Position numbers and translations under genes: made by a program
NCBI GenBank assembly: GCA_913061475.1
Contig: CAJXUN010000009.1
Coordinates: 42,158-106,157 of the forward strand
DNA: 64,000 nucleotides
Reading direction: 5' to 3'
Source of the DNA: an uncultured Colwellia sp.
Lineage (GTDB): Bacteria > Pseudomonadota > Gammaproteobacteria > Enterobacterales > Alteromonadaceae
In this document: positions 55,117 through 64,000 of the stretch, one piece after another
How the letters are laid out: every line of letters begins with the position of its first letter
Position numbering within the stretch: the stretch's first letter is position 1
Notes under the pieces: model-generated
Told to the model about the DNA's origin: nothing
The model's database searches: none
What the model saw: the letters and a program-made list of their open reading frames with translations, nothing else

Positions 55117-55866
55117 TTATAATTGCGCTAAGGCGGCAATAATCGCTTCTGGCGCCATACGCGATTTATAATCAACCTCGGCTTGCATGGTGCGAATAAT
55201 ACCGTTTTTATCAATAATAAAAGCGCCAGGCGTTGGTAAACCGTTGCCACCTTTACCATTAAATTCTTCAACATCTAAACCATGTTCTTTATAAACTCTC
55301 ATTAGCTCACTTGGCAATTCAAAATAAAGCTTATAGTCTTTCATTACGCTCGTTGTGCTGTCGCTCAGCACTTGAAATGGAAAACCATCTTTTTTAACTT
55401 GCTCTGCCGACTTATCAGGTGATTGTGGCGTAATAGCAATAACTTGTGCGCCGTACTTTTCAAACTCAGGTAAGTTTTTCTTCAAGGCGTGTAAATGCAA
55501 ATTACAATAGGGACACCAAGCGCCGCGATAAAAAATGAGTACGACAGGTCCTTTTGCGAGTTCTTTATTCAACTCAATGATTTCACCAAAAGCATTTTCT
55601 AGCATGAAATTCGGCGCTTTATTACCGGCCGGCAAACCTGGATTGGGTAGCTCATTAGCTAATTTTTCATCAGCAGCTTTCATAATGGCTTTATCTTGAG
55701 CTGTCCATGTGGTGCGTTTCTTTTTCATTTTTTCCATACTTTGCTTGGTTTTTTCTGCGTAGCTGGCAATGTTTTCTGCCGCAGACACATGGCTGTTGAC
55801 CAGTATTAGCGACAGAAAAGCAGCTAATGGCATAACAGATGTTAAATTTTTTATTGGAAAGTACAT
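55117..55866 (-). CDS. Exported peroxiredoxin-like (AhpC/TSA) protein
   Basis: A 249-residue thioredoxin-fold protein with a signal peptide (LAAFLSLILVNSHVSAAE). The domain APNFMLENAFGEIIELN ... VVLIFYRGAWCPYCNLHLHAL has a CxxC active site, where classic peroxiredoxins have a single peroxidatic Cys; the RGAWCPYC form is seen in a group of AhpC/TSA-like proteins. It may reduce peroxides or disulfides in the periplasm. AGGAACC precedes the ATG. Confidence 0.88.
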   Translation of the reverse strand: MYFPIKNLTSVMPLAAFLSLILVNSHVSAAENIASYAEKTKQSMEKMKKKRTTWTAQDKAIMKAADEKLANELPNPGLPAGNKAPNFMLENAFGEIIELNKELAKGPVVLIFYRGAWCPYCNLHLHALKKNLPEFEKYGAQVIAITPQSPDKSAEQVKKDGFPFQVLSDSTTSVMKDYKLYFELPSELMRVYKEHGLDVEEFNGKGGNGLPTPGAFIIDKNGIIRTMQAEVDYKSRMAPEAIIAALAQL

Positions 55867-56038
55867 AAGGTTCCTTTTGGTATTATGATATTAATTTTGG
55901 TGTTTTTTGTTCTATTGTGTTCTGCTGTGCTGAAATTATCATCAACACGCACATCAATTACTCAGATAAGCTAAAAGCCCTTGCCTCGTGCTAAATATCT
56001 CAGTATTCTACGCGGCCTTTTTCTGTTTGGATCTCAAC

Positions 56039-57397
56039 ATGATCGGATTTGACTATGGTACATCAAACTGTGCTGTCGGCGTTATGGAACACAATAAGCC
56101 AAAACTTTTATCTTTAGGTGATCATGGTCGATACATATCGTCAACATTATATGCACCAAGTCGTGATGTTATCGTTAACTGGCTGCACAAAAACTTGACC
56201 TTAGCAGAGCAAAAAAACTTTCAACAACAACGCCATCGACAATTACAAAAAGGCCAAAACGCATTACGAGAATTGCGCTTAGACGGTTACCCGACTGAAT
56301 TGTCTTTTGGTCAGCAAGCATTAAAAGATTATTTACAAGAGCCTGACGAAGGTTATTACATTAAATCACCTAAGTCGTTTCTCGGCGCCAGTGGCTTGTT
56401 GCCACAACAAGTTGAGCTATTTGAAGATATTGTCGCCGCGATGATGAGCAATGTAAAAACATTAACTGAAACTGCACTTGGCAGAAGTGTCGAGCAAACG
56501 GTTATTGGTCGCCCGATTAACTTTCAAGGTTTACGCGGCGAAGAAAGCAATCAACAAGCCCTAACAATATTAACCAATGCAGCAAAGCGCGTTGGTTTTA
56601 AAGATGTCGAATTTCAATTTGAACCGGTTGCAGCCGGCTTTGAATATGAAGCAAGTTTAAGCAAAGAAACTAAAGTACTGGTAGTTGATATTGGCGGTGG
56701 CACTACCGATTGTTCGATGCTACTTATGGGGCCAAAACAAGCCATTTTATCAGATAGAACTAACGACTTATTAAGCCACAGTGGCGAGCGTGTTGGCGGT
56801 AATGATTTTGATATTGCTTTTGCACTCAAAGGCATCATGCCAAGTTTTGGTTTAGACAGCCTATTAAAATCCGGTAAACCTATGCCAAGCAACAGTTACT
56901 GGCAAGCTATGGCGATTAATAACATTAATCATCAAACTGAATTTTACAGTGCTGCCAATGGCCGATTTTTAGCGCAACTTATTCGTGATGCAGAGCAACC
57001 TGAGTTATTAACGCGGCTATTAACGGTGCAACAACAAAAATTAAGTTATCGCGTGGTCAATGCTGCAGAGCAAAGTAAAATCGCGATAACTGAGCAACCA
57101 CAGCAACAAGTTGACTTATCTGATATCGATGCAGGGCTCAGTGTTATACTGGACAGAGATGGCTTTGCCAAAGCCTGTAAACGTGAATTGAATTCAATTG
57201 CCAACTTAATGGCGGATGCAATTACCCAAGCTAATTGCCAGCCTGATGTGGTATTTGTGACTGGAGGTACAGCTAAATCTCCGGTATTAAATCAATTTCT
57301 TCAAGCGCAATTTAACCATGTGCCTATTGTTATAGGTGATCACTTTGGCAGTGTTACTGCAGGCTTAACCCGTTGGGCGAAAACTATCTACGCGTAA
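56039..57397 (+). CDS. yegD: Hsp70-family protein YegD
   Basis: A 452-residue actin-fold ATPase related to the DnaK ATPase domain but without the substrate-binding domain. It aligns with E. coli YegD throughout: FDYGTSNCAVGVM (phosphate loop 1), YYIKSPKSFLGASGL, TVIGRPINFQG, FEPVAAGFEYEA, VVDIGGGTTDCSMLLMGP and FVTGGTAKSPVL. Start moved from 55988 to ATG 56039 (MIGFDYG), where YegD begins. Chaperone-like function is inferred from the family; physiological role unclear. Confidence 0.95.
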   Translation: MIGFDYGTSNCAVGVMEHNKPKLLSLGDHGRYISSTLYAPSRDVIVNWLHKNLTLAEQKNFQQQRHRQLQKGQNALRELRLDGYPTELSFGQQALKDYLQEPDEGYYIKSPKSFLGASGLLPQQVELFEDIVAAMMSNVKTLTETALGRSVEQTVIGRPINFQGLRGEESNQQALTILTNAAKRVGFKDVEFQFEPVAAGFEYEASLSKETKVLVVDIGGGTTDCSMLLMGPKQAILSDRTNDLLSHSGERVGGNDFDIAFALKGIMPSFGLDSLLKSGKPMPSNSYWQAMAINNINHQTEFYSAANGRFLAQLIRDAEQPELLTRLLTVQQQKLSYRVVNAAEQSKIAITEQPQQQVDLSDIDAGLSVILDRDGFAKACKRELNSIANLMADAITQANCQPDVVFVTGGTAKSPVLNQFLQAQFNHVPIVIGDHFGSVTAGLTRWAKTIYA

Positions 57398-57734
57398 AAA
57401 AGTGTCATTAACACTGTTGTTAAACATTAATTTTTAATCTTAGCTTGGCTTTCTGCTTTTCTAGGTCACTACAGAGCGTAAAACATCCTAAAAAAGCTCA
57501 TTAACACGCTAGTGGTTAATGAGCTTTTTTACATGAGATAAAAACTTAGCCACTATTGCCTTTTATTAATGCTTATAGCTTGAATAAGTGTCATTAGATT
57601 AAGATAAGCCACTGACTTAGTTGCCTTAAGTAATCGCATGTTATAGATTAAAAACTCTCAGCATTTAAATCATAAATACTTAGCCAACGTCAACACGCGT
57701 AAGCGCTTATAATTTTCCATGGCATGAAATTGAA
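57398..57734. other. Intergenic with yegD terminator
   Basis: Holds the terminator at 57491-57529 and the upstream region of the 57735 gene. No small gene or repeat was recognised. Confidence 0.5.
57491..57529 (+). terminator. Intrinsic terminator after yegD
   Basis: AAAAAGCTCATTAAC pairs with GTTAATGAGCTTTTT around a 9-base loop, followed by T and ACATG. It lies 94 bases past yegD. Confidence 0.85.
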
Positions 57735-58700
57735 ATGACTAACCGTCAAACATTCAACATCGTATCTCTTGTCATTATAATCGTCACATTATTCGGTTAT
57801 GGTGGTTATTACGGGCAGATGCTTTTTGGCAGCCCAACGCCCCCTGCTGATAACCAATACATAGCTGAATTAGCATCATCAACCGATAGTCAGAACAGCA
57901 TCAGCGCGAAAGTACCTGAGCCCGCGAGTGATGCTGTTCATGAAAACATAAAGGCCAAAACAACTTTATTTACTACTCCAGTCATTCAAACTCGACCAAA
58001 CTGGAAAATATCGGGCCGCTTAAGTGAGCAAATTTCCGCCCTCAAGTTACGCTTTGAAAATGGTGATTTAGTAGCTGGTTATATACTTGCCATGAACTTA
58101 AGGTATTGCTGGGACAATCCTTTAAATCAACATGACTTTGACCGTCGCATACAAAATGAAGAAGCCACAAATGCCAGTGAGGTACTGATCCAGCGTTTAA
58201 AAAGTAAGTATGAAAAATGCCAAGGTGTTACCCATAAACAGCAGCAACAGTTTTATCATTTTATGCGTTCAACGGCCGAACAGGGTTTTGTGCCTGCTCA
58301 AGAAAATTACAGCCAATTTACGGCAGAGTTTTTTATGAGCTCCCAAGACCATGAAGCTTTGCCCAGAGATGAGTATGTTGCCAAGCGAGAGCAATTTATT
58401 ACCGAAAAATTGCACTTTCTTAACCAAGCTGCCGAGCATGGCAGCTTAAAAGCCATCGCAAAATTGGCTAATCTGTACTATTCACAAAATTATGGTTCAC
58501 AGGGCTGGGTAAAAGCCTTTGCCTATAATCAGGTTATTTTAGCCTTTACCATTGATAATGCCTTATATCAGCGTAATCAATGGTATATAGAAAAATTAAT
58601 GCCAAGCTTAAGCGCTCAAGAGTTAGCCCAAGCACAGGCGATATCAGAAAAAATAATACACGCGATTAATCAAAATGGTACATTATATTCGGCTAAATAA
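57735..58700 (+). CDS. Membrane-anchored periplasmic protein of unknown function
   Basis: A 321-residue protein with one N-terminal membrane helix (IVSLVIIIVTLFGYGGYYG) and a helical, probably periplasmic, remainder. AEHGSLKAIAKLANLYY near residue 235 resembles a Sel1-like repeat, as does the preceding AEQGFVPAQENYS. No other motif. It precedes the Rossmann-fold gene by 12 bases and is probably co-transcribed with it. Named family not recognised. Confidence 0.78.
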   Translation: MTNRQTFNIVSLVIIIVTLFGYGGYYGQMLFGSPTPPADNQYIAELASSTDSQNSISAKVPEPASDAVHENIKAKTTLFTTPVIQTRPNWKISGRLSEQISALKLRFENGDLVAGYILAMNLRYCWDNPLNQHDFDRRIQNEEATNASEVLIQRLKSKYEKCQGVTHKQQQQFYHFMRSTAEQGFVPAQENYSQFTAEFFMSSQDHEALPRDEYVAKREQFITEKLHFLNQAAEHGSLKAIAKLANLYYSQNYGSQGWVKAFAYNQVILAFTIDNALYQRNQWYIEKLMPSLSAQELAQAQAISEKIIHAINQNGTLYSAK

Positions 58701-58712
58701 ATTAGGAGAAAA

Positions 58713-59444
58713 GTGATTAACAAGACGACGAATGCTAACGCGATAGAACAACCTAAAGTTGCACTAATTGTTGGTGCCAGTGGCCTAATTGGCCAACATT
58801 TAATAACACAACTCTTGTCGAGTTCAAGCTATAGCAAAGTTATAGCCTTAGTACGTAAACCACTGACGTTTACCCACCCTAAGCTGATACCATGGCAAGT
58901 AGATTTTCAGCAACTAGCAGCTGAATTATCTGCTCAGACAACGAGTCAATTTCACGTAAAAACAGGCTTATCTGGCAATAACTTCCCCGCTATTGATGAT
59001 ATTTTTTGTACACTGGGTAGCACAATAAAAAAAGCCGGTTCTAAAGCAGCTTTTACCGAAGTTGATTATCACTATCCGCTCATTATCGCCGAACACTTTT
59101 ATCGCCAACATTCGTCATTGTTTGCCATAGTTACTGCCATGGCTGCAAATGAGTCATCTAACCTGTTCTATAATCAAGTTAAAGGGAAAGTTGAGACAAG
59201 CTTACGTAAAATTGGTTATCAACATTTAGGTATCTTTCGCCCATCAATGTTATCGGGGCAAAGGGATGAAAATCGTATTGGCGAGCAAGTTGGTGCAATT
59301 TTAATGCATGCTTTAGCCTTTATCATTCCAAAGAAATATCAGGTCATTCAAGCAGAGAAAGTGGCAAACGCTATGCTTGCCTATGCCAAAAACCCTCAAG
59401 CGGGCGTTAGCGTTATTCAGTCAGATCAGCTGCAAAATCATTAA
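58713..59444 (+). CDS. NAD(P)-binding Rossmann-fold protein (atypical SDR)
   Basis: A 243-residue protein of the NAD(P)-dependent epimerase or HTATIP2-like group. The nucleotide-binding GASGLIGQHLITQL (GxxGxxG) is near residue 21, CTLGSTIKKAGSKAAFTEVDY near 93, and YNQVKGKVETSLRKIGY near 150 stands where the SDR YxxxK would be, here YNQVK. It starts with GTG (MINKT), with GGAG upstream. Its 3-prime end overlaps the convergent acetyltransferase by 32 bases. Substrate unknown. Confidence 0.87.
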   Translation: MINKTTNANAIEQPKVALIVGASGLIGQHLITQLLSSSSYSKVIALVRKPLTFTHPKLIPWQVDFQQLAAELSAQTTSQFHVKTGLSGNNFPAIDDIFCTLGSTIKKAGSKAAFTEVDYHYPLIIAEHFYRQHSSLFAIVTAMAANESSNLFYNQVKGKVETSLRKIGYQHLGIFRPSMLSGQRDENRIGEQVGAILMHALAFIIPKKYQVIQAEKVANAMLAYAKNPQAGVSVIQSDQLQNH

Positions 59445-59904
59445 GGGTTTTACCTGTCATACGGTAACCAACCCACTCTTCTTGTGCAATAGCCCCCAAT
59501 GAGTGGTAAAACTCCCGAGCAGGTGTATTCCAATCTAAACAGCTCCACTCAAAGCGCGCGCAGCCTTTCGCTTTAGCAATGCTAGCCAGTGCTTTTAAAA
59601 GTTTTACCCCGGCGCCCTTACCACGATATTGCGGCATCACGTATAAATCTTCTAAATACAGTCCTGACTTTGCCAGCCAAGTTGAATAATTAAAAAAGTA
59701 AATGGCTGAGCCAATAGCGATACCATCGAGCTCACATATTAACGCGAAGACATGGCTGTCATCGGCAAAAATAGTATCTTTAATGGTTTGTTCGGTGGCT
59801 AAAACTTCATCTTCGGCTTTTTCATAAATGGCGAGATCTTTAATAAAGGTAAATAAAATATTGGCGTCTTGTGCCGTTGCCGTTCTAACGCGTAAATTGC
59901 TCAT
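59413..59904 (-). CDS. GNAT-family acetyltransferase (diamine acetyltransferase-like)
   Basis: A 163-residue GNAT enzyme. GLYLEDLYVMPQYRGKGAGVKLLKAL is the acetyl-CoA signature (QYRGKGAG), and CARFEWSCLDWNTPAREFYHSLGA is the C-terminal GNAT part. The order LEDLYV followed by YRGKG and NTPAxxFYxxLGA is typical of spermidine/spermine-like acetyltransferases. Start moved to ATG 59904 (MSNLRVRTA) with CAGGAG upstream. Substrate is inferred to be a polyamine or related amine. Confidence 0.9.
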   Translation of the reverse strand: MSNLRVRTATAQDANILFTFIKDLAIYEKAEDEVLATEQTIKDTIFADDSHVFALICELDGIAIGSAIYFFNYSTWLAKSGLYLEDLYVMPQYRGKGAGVKLLKALASIAKAKGCARFEWSCLDWNTPAREFYHSLGAIAQEEWVGYRMTGKTLNDFAADLTE

Positions 59905-59969
59905 ACTCTGCTCCTGATTTTTTATCACTTTGCTTGATGTTAAATATATACGACCTTTAATACCAGACG

Positions 59970-60863
59970 TTATTGATTATTTAACGCCTGCTGTGCTCGG
60001 CTAATGATTGCCAATGAAAGTTGCTTGAAAACGCCTTTTAATAACACCCAATGATGCCAATAAAGTGTTCTAATAATTGTATTTTCTGGCATTAAATCGA
60101 TAAGTTTTCCACTATTAAGTTCGTCCTGTATTTGCAATTTAGGAATCAAACAATAGGCCAGACCTTGTTTTGCAAAACCAACAAACGCTTCCGATGAACG
60201 CACGGTATGGCAAGGATAAGCACCAACTTTTAAGCCAAAGACATTTTCAATATACTTGATATGCATATCATCTTTTTGGTCGTAGGCAACCGTAGGGGCT
60301 CGCGCGAGTGCTTGCTCGTTAATACCATCTGGAAAGTAACGTTCAACAAAGTTGGGGGCTGCCACCAGTAGGTATTGCATATCGCCGAGTTTTTCTAAGG
60401 TGCAGCCCGGCAAAGCACTGTTATGTGTGCTAATAGCGCCAAATACTTCGCCATCTTTTAAATGATTAATGGTTCTGTTTTCATCAGAAAGTCGAAAGTT
60501 GACTGCGACATTGTAGCGATGAGAAACATCACCAATGGCAGTAATTAGCCAAGTCGCTAAACTATCGGCATTGCTCGCAATACTGGCGGTGATAGTTTCA
60601 TTATTATTACTGCCGGAAATGTCTGGCAGTATATCTTGTTCTAGCAATTTCACTTGTTGGTAATGGCCAAGTAACTTTTTTCCAATAGCCGTTGCTACTA
60701 GTGGCTGAGCGCGCACCAACACAGGTTGGCCAATAGTTTGCTCTAAACTTTTAATACGTTGAGAAACAGCCGACTGCGTGATCGATAAGACCGATGCCGC
60801 TTTATCAAAATTTTGCTCATCAACCACCACGCTCAAAGCGTGCAATAACTTATAATCAAGCAA
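59970..60863 (-). CDS. argP: LysR-family regulator ArgP
   Basis: A 297-residue LysR regulator aligning with E. coli ArgP (IciA): DKAASVLSITQSAVSQRIKSLEQTIGQPVLVR, ADSLATWLITAI, GCTLEKLGDMQYLLVAAPNFVERYFPDG and LAYCLIPKLQIQDELNSGKLIDL. ArgP activates argO in response to arginine and, in E. coli, regulates several lysine-linked genes. It starts with TTG (60863), with GAGGA about ten bases upstream. Divergent from argO, as in E. coli relatives. Confidence 0.93.
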   Translation of the reverse strand: MLDYKLLHALSVVVDEQNFDKAASVLSITQSAVSQRIKSLEQTIGQPVLVRAQPLVATAIGKKLLGHYQQVKLLEQDILPDISGSNNNETITASIASNADSLATWLITAIGDVSHRYNVAVNFRLSDENRTINHLKDGEVFGAISTHNSALPGCTLEKLGDMQYLLVAAPNFVERYFPDGINEQALARAPTVAYDQKDDMHIKYIENVFGLKVGAYPCHTVRSSEAFVGFAKQGLAYCLIPKLQIQDELNSGKLIDLMPENTIIRTLYWHHWVLLKGVFKQLSLAIISRAQQALNNQ

Positions 60864-61009
60864 GGTGAATTAATCCTCTAAACGTTATATCAATCAACAA
60901 CGACATTAGCAAAACTAATCAAAGATAAAAAGCATTAATTATATTTATGAATATTGATTGGTTAAATTAGCCTCCTGACCCAATACCGTATTATTTTAGG
61001 AGCAAAAAA

Positions 61010-61624
61010 ATGTTTACCCCTTTGTTACAAGGTCTTTTGCTAGGAGCAGGTATGATTATTCCCATCGGCGCACAAAACGCCCATGTACTTAATCATGGTA
61101 TTAAAAAAAATCATCATTTTTTAGCGGCCTCTGTTTGTATGTTTTGTGATGTTGTGCTGATTGCCTTAGGGGTGTTTGGTGGTGCGAAACTGATCGCTAC
61201 CTCACCAACCTTAGTGACCATTATTTCCTGGGGCGGCATTACTTTTTTATTAACGTATGCGAGCTTGTCATTTCGCCAAGTATGGCAAAATAACTATGAG
61301 AAGGAACAGCAGTTAGCGACTAAATTCAACAAAAGCCCTTGGCTAGTTATTATTGCTACACTCTCTGTAACGCTATTAAATCCGCATGTCTATCTAGATA
61401 CTGTGATGATATTAGGCAGTGTTGGCGGCAAGTTTCAAGGTAACGAACGGATCGCTTTCGCCGTAGGTACTATGCTGGCATCAATAATTTGGTTTTATAG
61501 CTTAGCGGGTGCGGCGGCAAAAATGTCACCTTGGCTTAGTCAAGCCAAAGTAAAAAGAACCATAGACACGCTGGTTGGATTAATCATGTGCGCAATAGCA
61601 TTGTCACTATTTAATAGCCTATGA
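61010..61624 (+). CDS. argO: LysE-family exporter ArgO
   Basis: A 204-residue inner-membrane exporter with about six helices. GLLLGAGMIIPIGAQNAHVLNHGIKKNHHF and the later LSVTLLNPHVYLDT are LysE/ArgO signatures. ArgO exports arginine and possibly lysine and canavanine. AGGAG stands seven bases before the ATG. The 146-base gap to argP holds ATTATATTTATGAATATTGATTGGTT, where an ArgP site is expected. Confidence 0.93.
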   Translation: MFTPLLQGLLLGAGMIIPIGAQNAHVLNHGIKKNHHFLAASVCMFCDVVLIALGVFGGAKLIATSPTLVTIISWGGITFLLTYASLSFRQVWQNNYEKEQQLATKFNKSPWLVIIATLSVTLLNPHVYLDTVMILGSVGGKFQGNERIAFAVGTMLASIIWFYSLAGAAAKMSPWLSQAKVKRTIDTLVGLIMCAIALSLFNSL

Positions 61625-61656
61625 ATAACAGCGTAAAGGCGATTAACTTAACACCT

Positions 61657-61998
61657 TTAAGCAAGCCTTTTACTCCAGTTTCCTGCATGGTAAAGTCGAC
61701 AGTTTTCTTCACTGTCGATTTCCACCTGATTGTTAATATTGTGAAGCTCAATACCGATATTTTCGAACTCCGCAGCAATCAGTGCGGCTAAGTCAGGAAC
61801 CCTAGCCGATTTTGCATAACGCGCGAGTGATTTATTGTTATCAAATACACAAACAACTTTTAAACTTTGTGGAAAGTTATCAAACTTAACCGTATGGGTT
61901 AGCCATTGAAAGCCTTCAATATCTGCTAAGGCGATATGGCAGACTGCCGTTAACGCTTTGATGATTTGATTATCGAGTTTTTTGTCTGATTTACGCAT
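61657..61998 (-). CDS. Conserved hypothetical protein (annotated Fis-family in relatives)
   Basis: A 113-residue soluble protein. DIEGFQWLTHTVKFDNFPQSLKVVCVFDNN is a conserved block I associate with short Alteromonadales proteins that carry a Fis-family label, although no convincing helix-turn-helix is visible to me. Encoded 18 bases after the diguanylate cyclase gene on the same strand, probably in one transcript. GGATAA precedes the ATG. Function unknown. Confidence 0.7.
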   Translation of the reverse strand: MRKSDKKLDNQIIKALTAVCHIALADIEGFQWLTHTVKFDNFPQSLKVVCVFDNNKSLARYAKSARVPDLAALIAAEFENIGIELHNINNQVEIDSEENCRLYHAGNWSKRLA

Positions 61999-62016
61999 TA
62001 TTTATCCACATTATTT

Positions 62017-63849
62017 TTATACATTACCTTTCGAGAAATTGTTTGAAAAATGGTTACCCGCAAAACGCTCAGACTTATCACCTAAATAATTATTTTTACC
62101 TGATTTTTTGGTCGCTAATAAAAAGTTATCTACGGCTTTAATTAAACCATCAAAATCAAATTTTACGGTTCGGTCATGTAAGGCGTATCCTACTGATATA
62201 GTCACCGAAAGCGTTACATCTTCATATTCAATAAGCATATCACTAACACTGCGAGTAATTCTTTTGGCAAGCTCGCACACTTGTGCTTGAGTGACAGATT
62301 CACAAACCACAACAAATTCGTCTCCGCCCCAGCGAAGCAAGAGATCATGCTCTCTGATCTGTGTAGCTATTCTTTCAACAATGGCTTTTAAGGCTTTATC
62401 GCCACCGGCATGGCCAAAGGTATCATTTATAAACTTAAAGTCATCACAATCAATAATTAACGCGCCTAAAGACAATTCTTGCTTTGGCTCTCGTTCAAAC
62501 CGTGATTGTACCGCTGGTAAATAGGTTTTTAAATAGTTTCGACAAAAAGCACCTGTCAGCTCATCTTTCATCGACAATAAAAGTTGTGCTTTTAACATCC
62601 TATGATGAACGAAAAATACCATAATCAGAGCACAAAAAATCAACATTAAAGCGATAATGAAAAAAATATAGAACTGCTGCTTATTTTTATTCTCTTGTGC
62701 CGTAACTTTATTGCTCAGTAATGAGTTTTTCAACTCTGCTAGCTTTTGCAAACGCTTAATACTACCAATACGCTTATCCATAATGGTAACTAAACTTACC
62801 GTGTTCTCGTTGCTCGCTGATTGCTGAAACTCAGCATATGCTCGTAAATATTTTAACGAATTTTGCTCATCGTTTAACTGGTGATAAATTTCGCTCAATA
62901 AATAATGCAGAGTGGCACGTGTGTTGGAGTGCGCCAATTGCTTATTATATTCAAGGCTTCGTAAAGCATAATCAAGTGATAATGAGACCTGATGGGTTGC
63001 CAAATAAAATTCTGACATATTTTGACTAACCATTTGCATTAAACGCACATCATGATTTGATTTTGCTTTTTTTTCCGCTAATTTAAACCAATATTCAGCG
63101 GCGTTAAAATCGCCTATCTGTTGATTCACTATGCCTTTTAAACGCGACAAATAACCATCGTCGGTATTAAACTTTGATGATATACGCTCTGCTGTTAACG
63201 TTAAGCTTAAGGTTTCTTGTGGGTTTACATTAGCCAAATTAATTCGGGTATTAATTAAGTACAACATAGCCAAAAACTCACTATCGTAGTTTTTAGTTTT
63301 ACGCGCCAACGCCAGTGCCATTTCCAAAGGCTCAAGCGCTAATTCAAAAAGCGCTAACTCAACATAACTCAAAGCTAAGCGGTTTAATGCCACTATTTGC
63401 CCACGTTCATTACCATTTTCATAGGCATAATCAGCCATTTTTTGCACATAAAATATCGCTTGTGAATAATCACCACGAATAAAAAATATCCAACTAATAT
63501 TTTCCAATGAATCGATCACTAAATTATCATTTTCAACGTTTTCTAACGCTGCAATGGCTTTATCGAGATATTGTTTTCCTTCCGGCCAATTACCATCGTT
63601 AGTTTTTAATTTTGCAATATAAGCATAAATTGGCGCTTGTAATTTTAGGTAGGGTTCGGCATTAACTTGGCTAATTAACTCATCAACAAAACGGCGATTG
63701 TCGTCATTATTGAGGTGCTGTAATTTTTTCAGCTCGGCGTAATTATCTCGTGGATTTTGAGCCGAGGCATTACCCATAAAAAGCGTAGTCATAACTAAAG
63801 AGATAATAATTGATAAGTTAAGCAGATATTTTTGGCTCATTAAAGTCAT
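62017..63849 (-). CDS. TPR-repeat membrane diguanylate cyclase (GGDEF)
   Basis: A 610-residue sensor enzyme. Signal-type N-terminus (LLNLSIIISLVMTTLFMGNASA), a periplasmic alpha-alpha repeat region (tetratricopeptide-like, residues ~40-370: LAQALAALENVE-type helix pairs such as RGQIVALNRLALSYVEL), one membrane helix (FYIFFIIALMLIFCALIMVFF, near 390) and a cytoplasmic GGDEF domain with RWGGDEFVVV (near 508). The GGDEF motif is intact; the RxxD inhibitory site upstream is not obvious. It makes the second messenger c-di-GMP. The periplasmic repeats probably sense a protein or envelope ligand. GGAA precedes the ATG. Confidence 0.92.
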   Translation of the reverse strand: MTLMSQKYLLNLSIIISLVMTTLFMGNASAQNPRDNYAELKKLQHLNNDDNRRFVDELISQVNAEPYLKLQAPIYAYIAKLKTNDGNWPEGKQYLDKAIAALENVENDNLVIDSLENISWIFFIRGDYSQAIFYVQKMADYAYENGNERGQIVALNRLALSYVELALFELALEPLEMALALARKTKNYDSEFLAMLYLINTRINLANVNPQETLSLTLTAERISSKFNTDDGYLSRLKGIVNQQIGDFNAAEYWFKLAEKKAKSNHDVRLMQMVSQNMSEFYLATHQVSLSLDYALRSLEYNKQLAHSNTRATLHYLLSEIYHQLNDEQNSLKYLRAYAEFQQSASNENTVSLVTIMDKRIGSIKRLQKLAELKNSLLSNKVTAQENKNKQQFYIFFIIALMLIFCALIMVFFVHHRMLKAQLLLSMKDELTGAFCRNYLKTYLPAVQSRFEREPKQELSLGALIIDCDDFKFINDTFGHAGGDKALKAIVERIATQIREHDLLLRWGGDEFVVVCESVTQAQVCELAKRITRSVSDMLIEYEDVTLSVTISVGYALHDRTVKFDFDGLIKAVDNFLLATKKSGKNNYLGDKSERFAGNHFSNNFSKGNV

Positions 63850-63945
63850 TTGATAAATTCCATTTTATAAATCCTTATCGATATAAACGTTCCGTCGTTC
63901 GATCGCCAGTTTACCTTAGTTTCGGTGACAATTAGCGCTTTAAAC

Positions 63946-63965
63946 TAGGGTCTGTTGATCTTTCG
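63946..63965 (+). repeat. 20-bp transposon-end-like repeat, copy 2
   Basis: TAGGGTCTGTTGATCTTTCG, identical to 47685-47704. It is 35 bases from the right window edge; whether a transposase follows cannot be seen. Confidence 0.5.
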
Positions 63966-64000
63966 AGACTGTTTTTGCAGCAGTTTGTTGGGTATTTATA

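Overview
The window looks like chromosome from a marine gammaproteobacterium of the Alteromonadales, most like Colwelliaceae (Colwellia or Thalassotalea type). This is inferred from low GC, large TonB-dependent receptors linked to a flavin halogenase-like gene and a secreted pullulanase, and housekeeping genes (recC, miaE, lgt, yegD, argP/argO) that resemble gammaproteobacterial proteins. No phage, rRNA, tRNA or CRISPR was seen. Layout, 1-20 kb: recC (cut by the left edge, probable TTG start); two adjacent paralogous proteins of unknown family (3.2-6.6 kb); a MoxR ATPase / DUF58 / TgpA-like transglutaminase operon (minus strand); an AstE/aspartoacylase-like M14 protein; a glycosyltransferase-2-like gene; miaE; a 1458-residue exported protein with about 23 calcium-binding thrombospondin-type-3 repeats; and a small barrel-like envelope protein. 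Layout, 20-27 kb: a complete cytochrome c-dependent nitric oxide reductase locus on the minus strand: norQ-norE-norF, norC-norB, a small membrane protein, norD and a zinc-ribbon membrane peptide. Perfect TTGAT-N4-ATCAA boxes precede both norQ and norC, which points to FNR/DNR-type control by low oxygen and nitric oxide. No nitrite reductase is in the window. Layout, 27-30 kb: a low-GC patch of small genes (membrane peptide, GNAT acetyltransferase, ccdAB toxin-antitoxin, unknown protein) separated by three, possibly four, copies of an about 75-bp imperfect palindrome like integron attC sites. CcdB resembles the Vibrio fischeri integron-borne type. I read this as a cassette array without an integrase. 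Layout, 30-47 kb: a glutathione S-transferase-like gene, a U32 peptidase-family protein, an aldo/keto reductase, then a starch/maltodextrin locus on the minus strand: TonB receptor 2, pullulanase lipoprotein, TonB receptor 1 and a tryptophan-halogenase-like flavoprotein. Five near-identical palindromes centred on ATACGTAT lie upstream of the two receptors and look like operators of a LacI-family (MalR-like) repressor that is not in the window. Layout, 47-64 kb: a lone M35-propeptide-like domain protein, a periplasmic binding-protein-like gene, lgt, an RNase HI with viroplasmin domain, a pirin / YcaC-like pair with a divergent LysR regulator, an exported peroxiredoxin-like protein, yegD, a Rossmann NAD(P)-binding protein, a polyamine-type acetyltransferase, the divergent argP-argO pair, and a TPR-GGDEF diguanylate cyclase. 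A 20-bp sequence like a transposon end occurs at 47.7 kb and again at the right edge. Start codons were moved from the ORF track wherever a Shine-Dalgarno sequence and family alignment favoured another site; this is stated in each entry.
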